Assembly (NCBI RefSeq): GCF_023544445.1
Contig: NZ_JALPVJ010000002.1
Coordinates: forward strand, 372,001-436,000
From: Actinoplanes sp. M2I2
GTDB lineage: Bacteria; Actinomycetota; Actinomycetes; Mycobacteriales; Micromonosporaceae
Length of the DNA: 64,000 nucleotides
Direction: 5' to 3'
Every line of letters starts with the position of its first letter. Position 1 is the stretch's first letter. The translations under genes and the position numbers were made by a program. The notes below the pieces were generated by a model. The model was not told where the DNA came from and made no database searches. It worked only from the letters and a program-made list of their open reading frames with translations. Positions 8,236 through 16,753 of the stretch are shown piece by piece.

Positions 8236-8907
8236 ATGACAAGCCGACGGGCCGAGTACGCCCAGGCGACCCGACAGGCCATCCTCGACGCGGCCCGGAC
8301 GCTGTTCGTCGAGCGCGGCTACTTCGGCACGAAGGTCGAGGACATCGCCCGGGAGGCGCGGGTCGCCACGGCCACCGTGCACGCGGTCGGCCGGGGCAAG
8401 AGTGGTCTGCTCCGCACGCTCATCGAGGAGGGCACCCGGGACGATGCCATCCCGGTCGTGCTGGACGACCTCGCCACCATCCCGGACCCCCGCGAGTTGA
8501 TCAGCTACCTCGTGCACGCCACGCGGGTGCTGTTCGAACACTGGTCGGGCCTCATGCGCCAGGTCGCCGCGGCCGCACCCCAGGAGCCCTCCGTCCGGGA
8601 AGCCCAGGAGATCGCCCACCAGAGCATGCGAGGCGGGTTCCGTCTGGCCGGCCGGCGACTGGCGGCCCTGGGCGCGCTCCGGCCCGACGTGGACGAGGCC
8701 CGCGCGGCCGACCTGTTGTGGATCCACCTGTGCAACGCCGCCTATTTCATCCGCACCGACGATCTCGGGTGGTCGCTGGACGACTCCGAAGCCTGGTTGA
8801 ACGAGGCGCTGCTCCACGCCCTGTGCGGGACGCTCACGCAAACGGCGGCGGCCGGGCAGCCCGGCCGGCCGAACGCCCGGGCGCGGCGTGATGGTGATCA
8901 CCTGTAG
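8236..8907 (+). CDS. TetR-family regulator
   Basis: A 223-residue regulator with an N-terminal HTH (RQAILDAARTLFVERGYFGT, then VEDIAREARVATATVHAV) and an all-helical ligand domain. ATG 8236 was chosen over GTG 8227 because GGAGG at 8223-8227 is then 8 bases away; for the GTG it would overlap the codon. The HTH has AVGRGK where most relatives have YFGSKE. It faces the glycosyltransferase-isomerase fusion and probably represses it in response to a small molecule. Confidence 0.88.
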   Translation: MTSRRAEYAQATRQAILDAARTLFVERGYFGTKVEDIAREARVATATVHAVGRGKSGLLRTLIEEGTRDDAIPVVLDDLATIPDPRELISYLVHATRVLFEHWSGLMRQVAAAAPQEPSVREAQEIAHQSMRGGFRLAGRRLAALGALRPDVDEARAADLLWIHLCNAAYFIRTDDLGWSLDDSEAWLNEALLHALCGTLTQTAAAGQPGRPNARARRDGDHL

Positions 8908-8914
8908 CAGGTGA
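8898..8914. promoter_or_regulatory. 17-bp perfect palindrome across the tetR stop codon
   Basis: TCACCTG-TAG-CAGGTGA has perfect 7-base arms, and its centre is the TAG stop of the TetR gene. It lies 58 bases upstream of the acyltransferase start. It may be an operator for the downstream operon or a hairpin at the end of the tetR message. Confidence 0.4.
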
Positions 8915-8935
8915 GGCCGTGCCGCACATGTCTGT

Positions 8936-8957
8936 CCGGACGCAGTCAGCCGTCCGG
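8936..8957 (+). promoter_or_regulatory. Leader hairpin before acyltransferase operon
   Basis: CCGGACG (8936-8942) and CGTCCGG (8951-8957) form a 7-bp stem with an 8-base loop, immediately before the ribosome-binding stretch GACAGGAG. It could act as a weak terminator for tetR or modulate translation of the next gene. Confidence 0.35.
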
Positions 8958-8971
8958 GACAGGAGCACTTC

Positions 8972-10117
8972 ATGGCGACCGCCACGCTCGACCGCGCTCC
9001 CACGCCGCCTGTCCGCGATGTCCAGCGGGCGCCCCGGCTCTACGTGCTGGACGGGTTGCGGTTGATCTGCGCCCTGGCCGTGGCCGGATACCACTTCGGC
9101 GACTCGTGGCGGCTGGACGGGGTGCACCCGCCCGCCTACTTCCTGCCCGACGCGGCGCCGGTGCTGATCTATGGCTTCCTCGGTGTCGAGACCTTCTTCC
9201 TGATCAGCGGGTTCGTGATCCTGATGAGCGGCTGGGGGCGGACCGTTCGCGAGTTCGCCGCCTCCCGGGCCGCCCGGCTCTACCCCGCCTTCTGGGCGGC
9301 CGTCGTGATCACGACCGTGGTGACCGCGGTGCTCCCGATCAGCGGCGGGCTGCCGTTCACGCAGCAGCCCGGCGCGGGGGACGTGCTGGTCAACCTGACC
9401 ATGCTGGCCGAGCCGCTCAACACGCCGCTGGTCGACACCGTGTACTGGACCCTCTGGACGGAGTTCCGGTTCTATCTGATCGCGGCGTGCCTGCTGGCGG
9501 CCGGGCTGACCGACCGGCGCGCGAAGCTGTTCGGCGCCGGCTGGCTGGCCGCGGCCGTGGTGCTGCCCGCGTTCCCGGGCGCCGCGCTGGACGAGGTCGT
9601 GATGTCGGACTTCGCGCCGTACTTCGTCGCCGGGATGACCATGTTCCTGCTCCGCCGCAACCGGGCCGACCGGTGGCTGTGGGTACTGTTGCTGGCCGCG
9701 TGGCTGGTCAGCCTGCAGCGCGTCCACGTGCGGGCCCTGGACCTGCACCCCGGCTTCGAGGTGGCCGTCTGGCCGGCGCCGGTCCTGCTCACCCTGGCGT
9801 ACGTGGCCGTGCTGGTCATCGCGCTCGGCTGGACCGATCGGGTCCGCCTGCGCCGGCTGGCCACCGCGGGCGCGCTCACCTATCCCTTCTATCTCCTGCA
9901 CCCGCGGATCGGATACAGCCTGATCCGCACCGCCCACGAGAACACCGGACTGCCCGCGCCGATCCTGATCGGCGGAGCCGTCCTCATGCTGCTGGTCGCC
10001 GCCTGGCTCGTTCATCGCTTCGTCGAACGGCCGCTCGCTCCCTTGATCCGCGATGGTGTGCTGGGCCGGCGGCGCCGGAAACGGGCCGGGCTGGCGCCGA
10101 ACAAGAGGGACGTATGA
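8972..10117 (+). CDS. Membrane acyltransferase (acyltransferase 3 / OafA type)
   Basis: A 381-residue integral membrane protein with about ten hydrophobic segments. RLYVLDGLRLICALAVAGYH carries the conserved His of this family, and GFLGVETFFLISGFVILMS follows. ASRAARLYPAFW matches the R-x-x-R-[IL]-x-P signature. The C-terminus (FLVHRFVERPLA-like) is typical. It should O-acylate a sugar or lipid on the cytoplasmic side or across the membrane. Its stop overlaps the start of the sigma-factor gene (ATGA), so the two are translationally coupled. Confidence 0.88.
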   Translation: MATATLDRAPTPPVRDVQRAPRLYVLDGLRLICALAVAGYHFGDSWRLDGVHPPAYFLPDAAPVLIYGFLGVETFFLISGFVILMSGWGRTVREFAASRAARLYPAFWAAVVITTVVTAVLPISGGLPFTQQPGAGDVLVNLTMLAEPLNTPLVDTVYWTLWTEFRFYLIAACLLAAGLTDRRAKLFGAGWLAAAVVLPAFPGAALDEVVMSDFAPYFVAGMTMFLLRRNRADRWLWVLLLAAWLVSLQRVHVRALDLHPGFEVAVWPAPVLLTLAYVAVLVIALGWTDRVRLRRLATAGALTYPFYLLHPRIGYSLIRTAHENTGLPAPILIGGAVLMLLVAAWLVHRFVERPLAPLIRDGVLGRRRRKRAGLAPNKRDV

Positions 10118-10683
10118 ATCGAGAGACCGCGGACGACGACTCCGCTTTCCGGGCGCTGTTCGAAGCGGCGTACGACGACCTGCTGCTCTTCGTCGAGCGG
10201 CGCACGCACCTGGCCGTGGCCGACGACGTCGTCGCCGAGACGTTCCTGACCGCGTGGCGCCGCTGGGACGAGGTGCCGGCATCGCTGGACGACGCCCGCG
10301 CCTGGTTGTTCACCGTCGCCCGCAACATCCTGCGCAACCGGCAGCGCAGCGATCAGCGCCAGCAGAGCCTGGCGCTGCGCATCCTGCGGGAACCGGATGC
10401 CGCGAGCGGCGCCGAGGACGATGCGGTGGCCACCCGGGTCGACCTGGCCCGGGCCTGGCTGCACCTGTCCCCGGCCGACCAGGAAATCCTGACGCTGACC
10501 GCGATCGAGGACCTCACCGGGCCGCAGGCCGCCGCCGTCCTCGGCATCGCGCGACCGGCGTTCAGTCTGCGGCTGCTGCGCGCCCGCCGCCGCCTGCGCG
10601 AGCACCTGCGCCGACAGCCCGGACCCGAGCCCACCACCAGCCCCGCACCCGCCGGCCGCTCGCCCCATGGAGGCTCCGTATGA
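10114..10683 (+). CDS. ECF-type RNA polymerase sigma factor
   Basis: 189 residues. Region 2 is seen in FRALFEAAYDDLLLFVERRT, DVVAETFLTAWRRWDEVP and ARAWLFTVARNILRN. Region 4 is seen in LSPADQEILTLTAIEDLTGP and QAAAVLGIARPAFSLRLLRA. A Pro-rich 20-residue tail follows. The start overlaps the acyltransferase stop by 4 bases, and the stop overlaps the next start by 4 bases. It probably directs an envelope-related regulon under control of its membrane-anchored neighbour. Confidence 0.9.
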   Translation: MNRETADDDSAFRALFEAAYDDLLLFVERRTHLAVADDVVAETFLTAWRRWDEVPASLDDARAWLFTVARNILRNRQRSDQRQQSLALRILREPDAASGAEDDAVATRVDLARAWLHLSPADQEILTLTAIEDLTGPQAAAVLGIARPAFSLRLLRARRRLREHLRRQPGPEPTTSPAPAGRSPHGGSV

Positions 10684-11465
10684 CCCCCGACGACGACCTC
10701 GCCCGGGCGATCCGATCCGCCGCGACCCCCGTGCCGCCCCGAGTAGGGCAGGAACCCGCGCGCGAACTGCTCGAGCGGATCGTCGCCACCGACCGGCGAC
10801 CCACCCGCGTCCCGGCGCCCGCGCGCCGCCGCCGGCCCCGCCTGGCGATCGCCGGCGTGGCCGCGACGCTCGCCGCCGTCGGCGCCTTCGCGCTGACCCT
10901 GGTCGGCACCGGTCCCGCGTACGCGTCGTGGACGGCCGAGCCCGGCCCGATCTCCGCCGTCGAGGGGCGCGACATCGTCGCCCGGTGCCTACCGGCACAG
11001 GAAGTGGCGACCGCCCGGGTGGTGATCGGCGAGAAGCGCGGCGACTACGCCTACGTGAACGCGGTGTCGCCCGCCGGGAGCCGGACGTGCTTCCGGGACC
11101 ACGACGGGGCTGTGCGCGAGACGAGCATCCTCGCCGTGCTGACCAGCACCGAGCGGCTCGGCGCCCGGGGTGCCGAGTTGTACGGCTGGGGCCAGCTGCA
11201 CACCGACGAAGGCTACGTCCGGCTCATGGCCGGGCACGTCGGCTCCCAGGTGACCGGCGTGGACATCACCCTGCGGACCGCGGACGGCGCCTCGTCCCGC
11301 ATCGTCCGGGCGACCGTCCGGGACGGCTACTTCGGCGCCTGGTATCCCGAAGGCCTCGACGAGTCGAGCAGCAACACCACCACCCTGACCCTGCGGCTCG
11401 CGGACGGCAGCGTGGTGCCCGATCTGTCGGCGAGCCGGCTCTACGAGCAGCCGAAGCTCGACTGA
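10680..11465 (+). CDS. Membrane-anchored protein paired with ECF sigma factor
   Basis: 261 residues. The N-terminal cytosolic part (about 1-60) is followed by a single transmembrane helix (LAIAGVAATLAAVGAFALTL) and a periplasmic/extracellular domain of about 175 residues with two Cys (RCLPAQE, SRTCFRD). The ATGA overlap with the sigma gene and this topology fit an anti-sigma-like regulator, but no zinc-binding HxxxCxxC motif is present. The sensing domain matches no family I can name. Inference: it holds the sigma factor and responds to an envelope signal. Confidence 0.7.
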   Translation: MTPDDDLARAIRSAATPVPPRVGQEPARELLERIVATDRRPTRVPAPARRRRPRLAIAGVAATLAAVGAFALTLVGTGPAYASWTAEPGPISAVEGRDIVARCLPAQEVATARVVIGEKRGDYAYVNAVSPAGSRTCFRDHDGAVRETSILAVLTSTERLGARGAELYGWGQLHTDEGYVRLMAGHVGSQVTGVDITLRTADGASSRIVRATVRDGYFGAWYPEGLDESSSNTTTLTLRLADGSVVPDLSASRLYEQPKLD

Positions 11466-11478
11466 TCGCCTCCGGGAT

Positions 11479-12399
11479 TCAGGTGCGCAGCGTGTGGCTG
11501 GGGCTGACCCCGTACGCGGCCCGGTAATCGGTGCTGAACCGGCCGAGATGGGTGAAGCCCCATCGGGTCGCGATCGTGGCGATGGTGATCCCGGTGGTCG
11601 GATCGGCGGCCCGCAGGTCGCGGTGGGCCCGCTCGAGGCGGACGGTGCGGGCGTACCGGGTCGGCGTGGTGTCGCGGTGGCGGCGGAACGCCAGTTGCAA
11701 CGCCCGGGGCTGAACACCGGCCGCCGCAGCCATCTCGGTGATCGTGACCGCCCGGTCGGCGTTGTCGTCGATGTAGGCCATCGCGCGGCGTACCACCTGC
11801 GAGGTCGCCGTGCCGGCGGACCGCGGAGCCCCCGGCAGGCTGGTGGGGAACACGGCCAGAGCAGTCGCGGCCAGGAGGTGCTGGGCGTTGCCGGCGATCA
11901 GCGGGTTGGCGGCCAGCGCCGGGTCGGCCAGCACGCCGGCGCCGAGGTAGTTGATGGTCTGGGTCCAGTGCCGGCCCAGCTCGGGGGAGAGCGGCCGGGA
12001 GCCGGTGAAGCGGAGGTCGCCGCCGTCGAGGCCGGTCCGGGCTTGGGCGGCCTCCTCGAGCAGCGCCCGGGGCAGCCGTACGGCGAATGCTCCCATCACC
12101 TGCCAGTCCACGTCCTGGCTGTCATCCGGCAGAACCAGCAGCACCTCACCGGCTCCGGCCCGATATTCGTCCTTGCCGCTGGCCAGCGTGATCTCACCGG
12201 CGGTCAGGTGACTGATGTAGACGTCTCCGCTGGGCGTCGTCCGCAACTGGGTCCGGCCGGAGTAGTGCAGCCGCAGGACGCCGGTGTCGCCCAGCCGGGT
12301 GGCGGCGGATCGAAGGCCGGCGCCGTCCGGGTTCTCGGCTCCGAATCGCAGATCGAGATCGGCGAAGGCGCTCCGGGTCCGGCGAGTGCCCGCGGTCAA
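11479..12399 (-). CDS. AraC-family transcriptional regulator
   Basis: 306 residues. The N-terminal part resembles the cupin-like AraC-binding domain (YISHLTAGEITLASGKDEY). The C-terminal double HTH is clear in ITEMAAAAGVQPRALQLAFR and GITIATIATRWGFTHLGRFS, followed by TDYRAAYGVSPSHTLR. The annotated start is TTG with no clear ribosome-binding site, so the true start may differ by some residues. It converges with the sigma-factor operon. Effector unknown. Confidence 0.85.
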   Translation of the reverse strand: MTAGTRRTRSAFADLDLRFGAENPDGAGLRSAATRLGDTGVLRLHYSGRTQLRTTPSGDVYISHLTAGEITLASGKDEYRAGAGEVLLVLPDDSQDVDWQVMGAFAVRLPRALLEEAAQARTGLDGGDLRFTGSRPLSPELGRHWTQTINYLGAGVLADPALAANPLIAGNAQHLLAATALAVFPTSLPGAPRSAGTATSQVVRRAMAYIDDNADRAVTITEMAAAAGVQPRALQLAFRRHRDTTPTRYARTVRLERAHRDLRAADPTTGITIATIATRWGFTHLGRFSTDYRAAYGVSPSHTLRT

Positions 12400-12454
12400 G
12401 CAGCCGGCCGTCGGGCGCCCGGCCGCCGCTGGGGTGCCGCTGCCCGCGGGCCGG

Positions 12455-12853
12455 TCACCGGTTCGCGTAGGTCTGCTCCGAGGAGAGCCCGAAGTGATCG
12501 GTCAGTCCGGAGATCTGGAGCACCCGGTAGGCCACGGGGTGGGCGTCGACCAGCGTGAACCCGCAATTCATGAGGCGAGCGTCCTCGTGGCACTCCAGCA
12601 GGACCCGGATGCCGGTGGAGTCCAGGAAACTCACGCCGTGCAGGTCGAGCTCGACCCGGCTGGGGCGACGACCGCGTACGACGTCGTTCACCGCTTCGCG
12701 AAGGTGCGTGGCGTTGAGGGAGTCGATTTCCCCCGCCGCGGTCATCGACTGGACGTCGCGGTTGTCGTCGGAGTCGACAGTGATGGTCAACAATCGATCG
12801 GGGTGGGTGACGGTCTTGGCGGTTTCCGCCGAATTGACCGGTTCAGTAGACAT
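12455..12853 (-). CDS. STAS-domain anti-sigma factor antagonist
   Basis: A single STAS domain of 132 residues. The phosphorylatable Ser lies in VSFLDSTGIRVLLECHE, the classic SpoIIAA/RsbV site. SMTAAGEIDSLNATHLREAV precedes it. Proteins of this kind release a stress sigma factor from its anti-sigma kinase when unphosphorylated. No anti-sigma kinase gene is in the window. The neighbouring GAF-ANTAR genes belong to the same signalling style. Confidence 0.9.
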   Translation of the reverse strand: MSTEPVNSAETAKTVTHPDRLLTITVDSDDNRDVQSMTAAGEIDSLNATHLREAVNDVVRGRRPSRVELDLHGVSFLDSTGIRVLLECHEDARLMNCGFTLVDAHPVAYRVLQISGLTDHFGLSSEQTYANR

Positions 12854-12962
12854 GCGTCCTCCAGCTTGTGCGGACTCAGCCGCCCCTCACTGCTGAAGGT
12901 TCGTCGATCAGGCTATCCCTCGGCGGGCCCGTCGGCCAGCGATGAGGACTATCGGTCGGGCA

Positions 12963-13694
12963 TCACGGCCGGCGCTTCTCTGCCTTCTCCACCAGGATCA
13001 CGGCGACGTCGCGGAGCTTGTGGTTGGCGTTCTGCGACATGCGGGTGAGGATTTGGAAAGCCTCGTCGGCCGTGCAGCGCCGCTCGGCCATGATGATGCC
13101 CTTGGCCTGCTCGATCACGGCGCGGCTGGCCATCGCCGCGCGCATCTGCTCGGCCAGGGTGGCGGTGGCGTCGTACAGGTGGGCGTTGGCCAGGACGACC
13201 GCGGCGTAACCGGCGAAGGTCTCGGCCAGTTCCACCGCGTCGTCGTCGAACGCCTCCGGCTCGGTGGCATAGATGTTCATCGCGCCGGTGACGGCCTCCT
13301 GCACCGGCAACCCGACCGACAGGGAACTCTGCACCCCACTGCCCAGCGCCTGGGGCGTCCAGCCGGGCCAGCGGCTCTCCTGATCGATCCGCGGCAACGA
13401 CAGCGTCGCGGCTGCGGCGGCCGCGTCGAGACAGGGTCCGTGACCTGCCCGGTACTGTGACTCGTCGAGCTTGAGCGCCAGGTCGCCGGTGAACGCGGCC
13501 GTATAAGCGTTCTCGCCGCGAATCAGGGTCACGGAGACTTCTTTCGCGCCCGGAATGGTGTTCTTGGCCAGATCGGCGATCGTGTCGAGCACACCGTGGA
13601 GATCTGTCTCGCTGAGCTTGATCCGGCCCAGTCGCGCGAACGCGTCACCCGGGTCCATCAGGTTGCCGGCGGCCACGACGTCGTCCTTCGCCAT
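12963..13694 (-). CDS. GAF-ANTAR regulator, copy 1
   Basis: About 243 residues. The GAF sensor domain occupies about 30-170 (VSVTLIRGENAYTAAFTGDL, GHGPCLDAA). The C-terminal ANTAR RNA-binding domain is QMRAAMASRAVIEQAKGIIM, then AERRCTADEAFQILTRMS. ANTAR proteins prevent transcription termination at target leaders. The start was placed at ATG 13694 because similarity to the paralogue begins soon after; in-frame starts at 13784 and GTG 13847 also exist and none has a strong ribosome-binding site. It is head-to-head with its paralogue at 14249. Confidence 0.85.
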   Translation of the reverse strand: MAKDDVVAAGNLMDPGDAFARLGRIKLSETDLHGVLDTIADLAKNTIPGAKEVSVTLIRGENAYTAAFTGDLALKLDESQYRAGHGPCLDAAAAAATLSLPRIDQESRWPGWTPQALGSGVQSSLSVGLPVQEAVTGAMNIYATEPEAFDDDAVELAETFAGYAAVVLANAHLYDATATLAEQMRAAMASRAVIEQAKGIIMAERRCTADEAFQILTRMSQNANHKLRDVAVILVEKAEKRRP

Positions 13695-13973
13695 AGGGCA
13701 CACCGCCGGCGCCGGGGAGGCGGCCGGACCATGCGCGGATTGCTGCAGAACCCTCAGTACAGCGGTTCGGGTCCACGCTGTCATCCACGCAGGCTCGCCG
13801 GCGTCATAAGACGCCCGCCACAGGTTCCCATGGTACCCGAACACCACCGTGATGACGTGGTCGGGACGGAGTCGCGCGACGACGGCCGGTCGCCATTGGA
13901 CGAAGACAGGTCAGGTGCCCATCGGCTTCTTCAGTACCGTCCGGGATGCGGGTGAATGTCCTCCGGCTCGGGG

Positions 13974-13997
13974 GTTTGAACGCGTGACCCTGGGTAT
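13974..13997 (+). promoter_or_regulatory. Candidate sigma-B/F-type promoter
   Basis: GTTT (13974-13977), 14 bases, then GGGTAT (13992-13997) matches the general-stress promoter pattern GTTT-N13-15-GGGTAT. It points toward the GAF-ANTAR gene at 14249 and would leave a leader of roughly 245 bases. Its position beside STAS and ANTAR genes makes a stress-sigma promoter plausible. Confidence 0.5.
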
Positions 13998-14112
13998 TCG
14001 CCGTCCGCATTTGTGCCCGGCCGGGCCGGAGCCGCAGACCTGTTGCTTCGTCGCTGCCGCGACCGGTTGTGTCGGGGAACAACCGCCGGAAACCCTCCGG
14101 TAGCATCGGGAT

Positions 14113-14140
14113 CTGCCGCCGGTCTCCGGGCCGGTGGCAG
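14113..14140 (+). ncRNA. Stable hairpin in the GAF-ANTAR leader
   Basis: CTGCC-G-CCGG (14113-14122) pairs with CCGG-T-GGCAG (14131-14140), giving a 10-bp stem with one G-U pair and an 8-base loop. A smaller hairpin, CCGGA-aaccc-TCCGG, lies just upstream near 14090. They sit in the long 5' region between the two ANTAR genes (13695-14248), where no coding sequence is supported. The loops lack the A1/G4 hexaloop signature of known ANTAR targets. Confidence 0.3.
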
Positions 14141-14248
14141 TCGGCGTCAAGCAGCGGCGCAGGTCCCGAAGGGTTCACGGCCCGGTGGGCCACGATCCGG
14201 TCCACTCAGGCCGCCGTACCGGTGGCGGTCCGCTGCAGGAGATTGACG

Positions 14249-14974
14249 ATGCCGTCGCACCATCCCACCGTGTCCGACCGTCTGCTGGCTCGGCTGGGGC
14301 TGATCAAATTCGACGAGACGGAGCTGCCGGCGGTCTTTCGCCGCGTCAGCGACTTCGCCCACGAGGGTCTGCCCAGCGCCGACTACGTGTCGGTGACCGT
14401 CATGACCGGGCGCCGGCCGTACACGGCGGCGTACACCGACGAGACCGCGTTGCGTCTCGACGAGTTGCAATACCAGGGGCAGCTCGGGCCGTGTCTGCAG
14501 GCCGCCGCCGAGCGGTCGACCGTCCTGGTCCCGGACACCGCCGAGGACACGCGGTGGAACCGGTGGCCGCTGCACGCGGCGAGGGCGGGCGCCGGCAGTG
14601 TCCTGTCCGTCCCGATGCCGATCCTCGGCGACGTCAGCGGCGCGCTCAACATCTATGGCCGCCCATCCGGCGCGTTCGACGACGACGCGGTCCAGGCCGC
14701 CCAGACCTTCGCCGGCCACGCCACCGTGTTCCTGGCCAACGCCCATCTGTACGACCGGACGGTCAGGCTGGCCCGGCAGATGCGTGACGCCATGGAGAAC
14801 CGGGCCGTCATCGAGCAGGCCAAGGGCATCGTCATGGCCGAGCGCCGGTGCGGCGCCGACGACGCGTTCGCGTTCCTCACCAAGATCTCGCAGGACTCGA
14901 ACCGCAAGCTGCGCGACGTCGCGACCGCGCTCGTCGCCCGGACGCAGTCCCCTGAGGAGGGAACCGCGCCCTGA
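14249..14974 (+). CDS. GAF-ANTAR regulator, copy 2
   Basis: 241 residues with the same architecture as copy 1: GAF (VSVTVMTGRRPYTAAYTDET, LGPCLQAAAE) and ANTAR (QMRDAMENRAVIEQAKGIVM, then AERRCGADDAFAFLTKIS). ATG 14249 follows GCAGGAG at a good distance. The two copies share long identical stretches in the ANTAR domain but differ in the GAF pocket, which suggests duplication with different signals. It converges with the ABC importer operon. Confidence 0.88.
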   Translation: MPSHHPTVSDRLLARLGLIKFDETELPAVFRRVSDFAHEGLPSADYVSVTVMTGRRPYTAAYTDETALRLDELQYQGQLGPCLQAAAERSTVLVPDTAEDTRWNRWPLHAARAGAGSVLSVPMPILGDVSGALNIYGRPSGAFDDDAVQAAQTFAGHATVFLANAHLYDRTVRLARQMRDAMENRAVIEQAKGIVMAERRCGADDAFAFLTKISQDSNRKLRDVATALVARTQSPEEGTAP

Positions 14975-14987
14975 CGAGAAACGGCGG

Positions 14988-15863
14988 TCAGCGGATGCCG
15001 GTGCGGGCGATCCCTTCGACGAAGTAGCGCTGGAAGATCGCGAAGACCGCCAGCATCGGCAGGATCGAGAGGAAGGACATGGCCAGCAGCGGCCCGAAGT
15101 CGTTGCTGAACTGCTGGATCAGGAACTGCAGGCCCACCGGCAAGGTGTACGAGTCGCTGTCGGTCAGCACGATCAGCGGCCACACGAATTCGTTCCATCG
15201 CCACATGAACGTGAAGATGACCAGCACCGCGACGAGCGGGCCGGACAACGGCAGTACGACCGACCGGAAGGTCCGCAGGTGTCCCGCGCCGTCGCACCGG
15301 GCCGCCTCGAGCAGTTCGTCGGGGATCGACAGGAAGAACTGGCGGGCCATGAACAGACCGAACGCCTCGGCCAGGCGCGGCAGGATGACCCCGCCCAGGC
15401 TGTTGACCAGGTTGAGGTCGATGACCAGCTGGAACTGCGGCACCATGATGACCTGGATGGGCACCATGAGCGTGCTGATGATGAGCAGGAACAGCAGGTC
15501 GCGGCCGGGGAAGCGCAGCTTGGCGAAGGCGTACCCGGCACACAGGTTGATGAAGACGGTCGCCACGACGGACACCACGGCGATGACGACCGAGTTGCCC
15601 AGCCAGCGCAGGAACGGGTACTGCGCCCACGGCTCGACGTAGTTGCCGAGGCGCCAGTCGCTCGGCCACAACGAGACCGGCAGCGAACTGAGCTCGTCGG
15701 TGCCGGCCACCGACACGCGCAGCATCCAGTAGATCGGGAACATCAGGATCAGGACGCCCACGACGGCCACGACCACCCGCAGGCGGCGACTGCGGGACGG
15801 CGGCCGCTGCTCGGCCTGCTCCTGGTCGGCCACCCGGGCCGGCGGGGTGGTGACGGTGGTCAT
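14988..15863 (-). CDS. Sugar ABC transporter permease 2 (MalG/CUT1 type)
   Basis: A 291-residue inner-membrane permease with six membrane helices. The EAA motif reads ELLEAARCDGAGHLRTFRSV followed by VLPLSGP, which docks the ATPase. The N-terminal 35 residues are cytosolic and charged. It overlaps the upstream permease by ATGA, so the operon is translationally coupled. No ATPase gene is present; CUT1 systems of actinomycetes commonly share one ATPase encoded elsewhere (MsiK). Confidence 0.92.
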   Translation of the reverse strand: MTTVTTPPARVADQEQAEQRPPSRSRRLRVVVAVVGVLILMFPIYWMLRVSVAGTDELSSLPVSLWPSDWRLGNYVEPWAQYPFLRWLGNSVVIAVVSVVATVFINLCAGYAFAKLRFPGRDLLFLLIISTLMVPIQVIMVPQFQLVIDLNLVNSLGGVILPRLAEAFGLFMARQFFLSIPDELLEAARCDGAGHLRTFRSVVLPLSGPLVAVLVIFTFMWRWNEFVWPLIVLTDSDSYTLPVGLQFLIQQFSNDFGPLLAMSFLSILPMLAVFAIFQRYFVEGIARTGIR

Positions 15864-16753
15864 GCCTCGTCCCTTCGTCGTTGCAGCCGCCACTGGACGA
15901 CGGTGAGGGCCAGGACGATGACGTACAGGATCACCCCGATGGCCGCGGCGTAGCCCTGGCGCCGCTGGTTGAAGCCCTGGTCGTAGGCGTACTGGACCAG
16001 GAAGGTCGTCGACGTGCCCGGACCGCCCCGGGTCAGGACGTAGACCACGTCGAAGACCTGGAAGCTGGTGATGATCGAGTAGACGACGAGGAAGAACGTC
16101 GTCGGCGCGAGCAGCGGCCAGGTGATGCGGCGGAACCGGCGCCAGCCGGCGGCCCCGTCCACGGCGGCGGCCTCGTAGATCTCCCGCGGTATCGACTGCA
16201 GCCCGGCCAGATAGACGACCATGCCGAAGCCGATGCCCTGCCAGGTGGTCACCGCGATGACCGACGCCATGGCGGCCACCCCGTCGCCCTGCCAGTTCAC
16301 CGCGGGCAGACCGATCTGCGTCAGCAGCTGGTTGAGGATGCCGGTGACCGGGTCGAACAGCCGCAGGAAGATGACGCCGGCGGCCACGCCGGAGATGACC
16401 ACGGGCAGATAGACCAGCGCGCGGAACAGCCCCCGGGCCGGCATCCACCGGTTGAGCAGCATGGCCGCGCCCAGGCCGAGGGCGATGCTCAGCGGCACGG
16501 AGACGACGGTGAAGGCGACGGTGTTGCGCAACGCGATCCAGAACGTCGGATCGTCGGCGATCGTGCGGTAGTTGTCCAGGCCCAGCCAGCGCATCCGGCC
16601 GAAACCGCTGTACCGGTGCAGGCTGTACCAGAACGTCAGGGCGATCGGGACGAACATGAAGACGGTGAACACCAGCAGCGCCGGGCTGGTGAGCACGACG
16701 CCGGCCCAGGCCTCCGCCCGGCGCCCGGCGCGGCGCGCCGTGGAGACCGCCAT
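15860..16753 (-). CDS. Sugar ABC transporter permease 1 (MalF/CUT1 type)
   Basis: A 297-residue permease with six helices. The EAA motif is EIYEAAAVDGAAGWRRFRRI followed by TWPLLAP. It pairs with permease 2 to form the channel for the sugar delivered by the lipoprotein encoded just upstream, whose stop overlaps this start (ATGA). Confidence 0.92.
   Translation of the reverse strand: MAVSTARRAGRRAEAWAGVVLTSPALLVFTVFMFVPIALTFWYSLHRYSGFGRMRWLGLDNYRTIADDPTFWIALRNTVAFTVVSVPLSIALGLGAAMLLNRWMPARGLFRALVYLPVVISGVAAGVIFLRLFDPVTGILNQLLTQIGLPAVNWQGDGVAAMASVIAVTTWQGIGFGMVVYLAGLQSIPREIYEAAAVDGAAGWRRFRRITWPLLAPTTFFLVVYSIITSFQVFDVVYVLTRGGPGTSTTFLVQYAYDQGFNQRRQGYAAAIGVILYVIVLALTVVQWRLQRRRDEA

Noticed and set aside
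13998..14248. Leader hairpins as a known ANTAR dual-hexaloop target
   Set aside because: The loops do not have A at position 1 and G at position 4, and the two stems are not of matching form.
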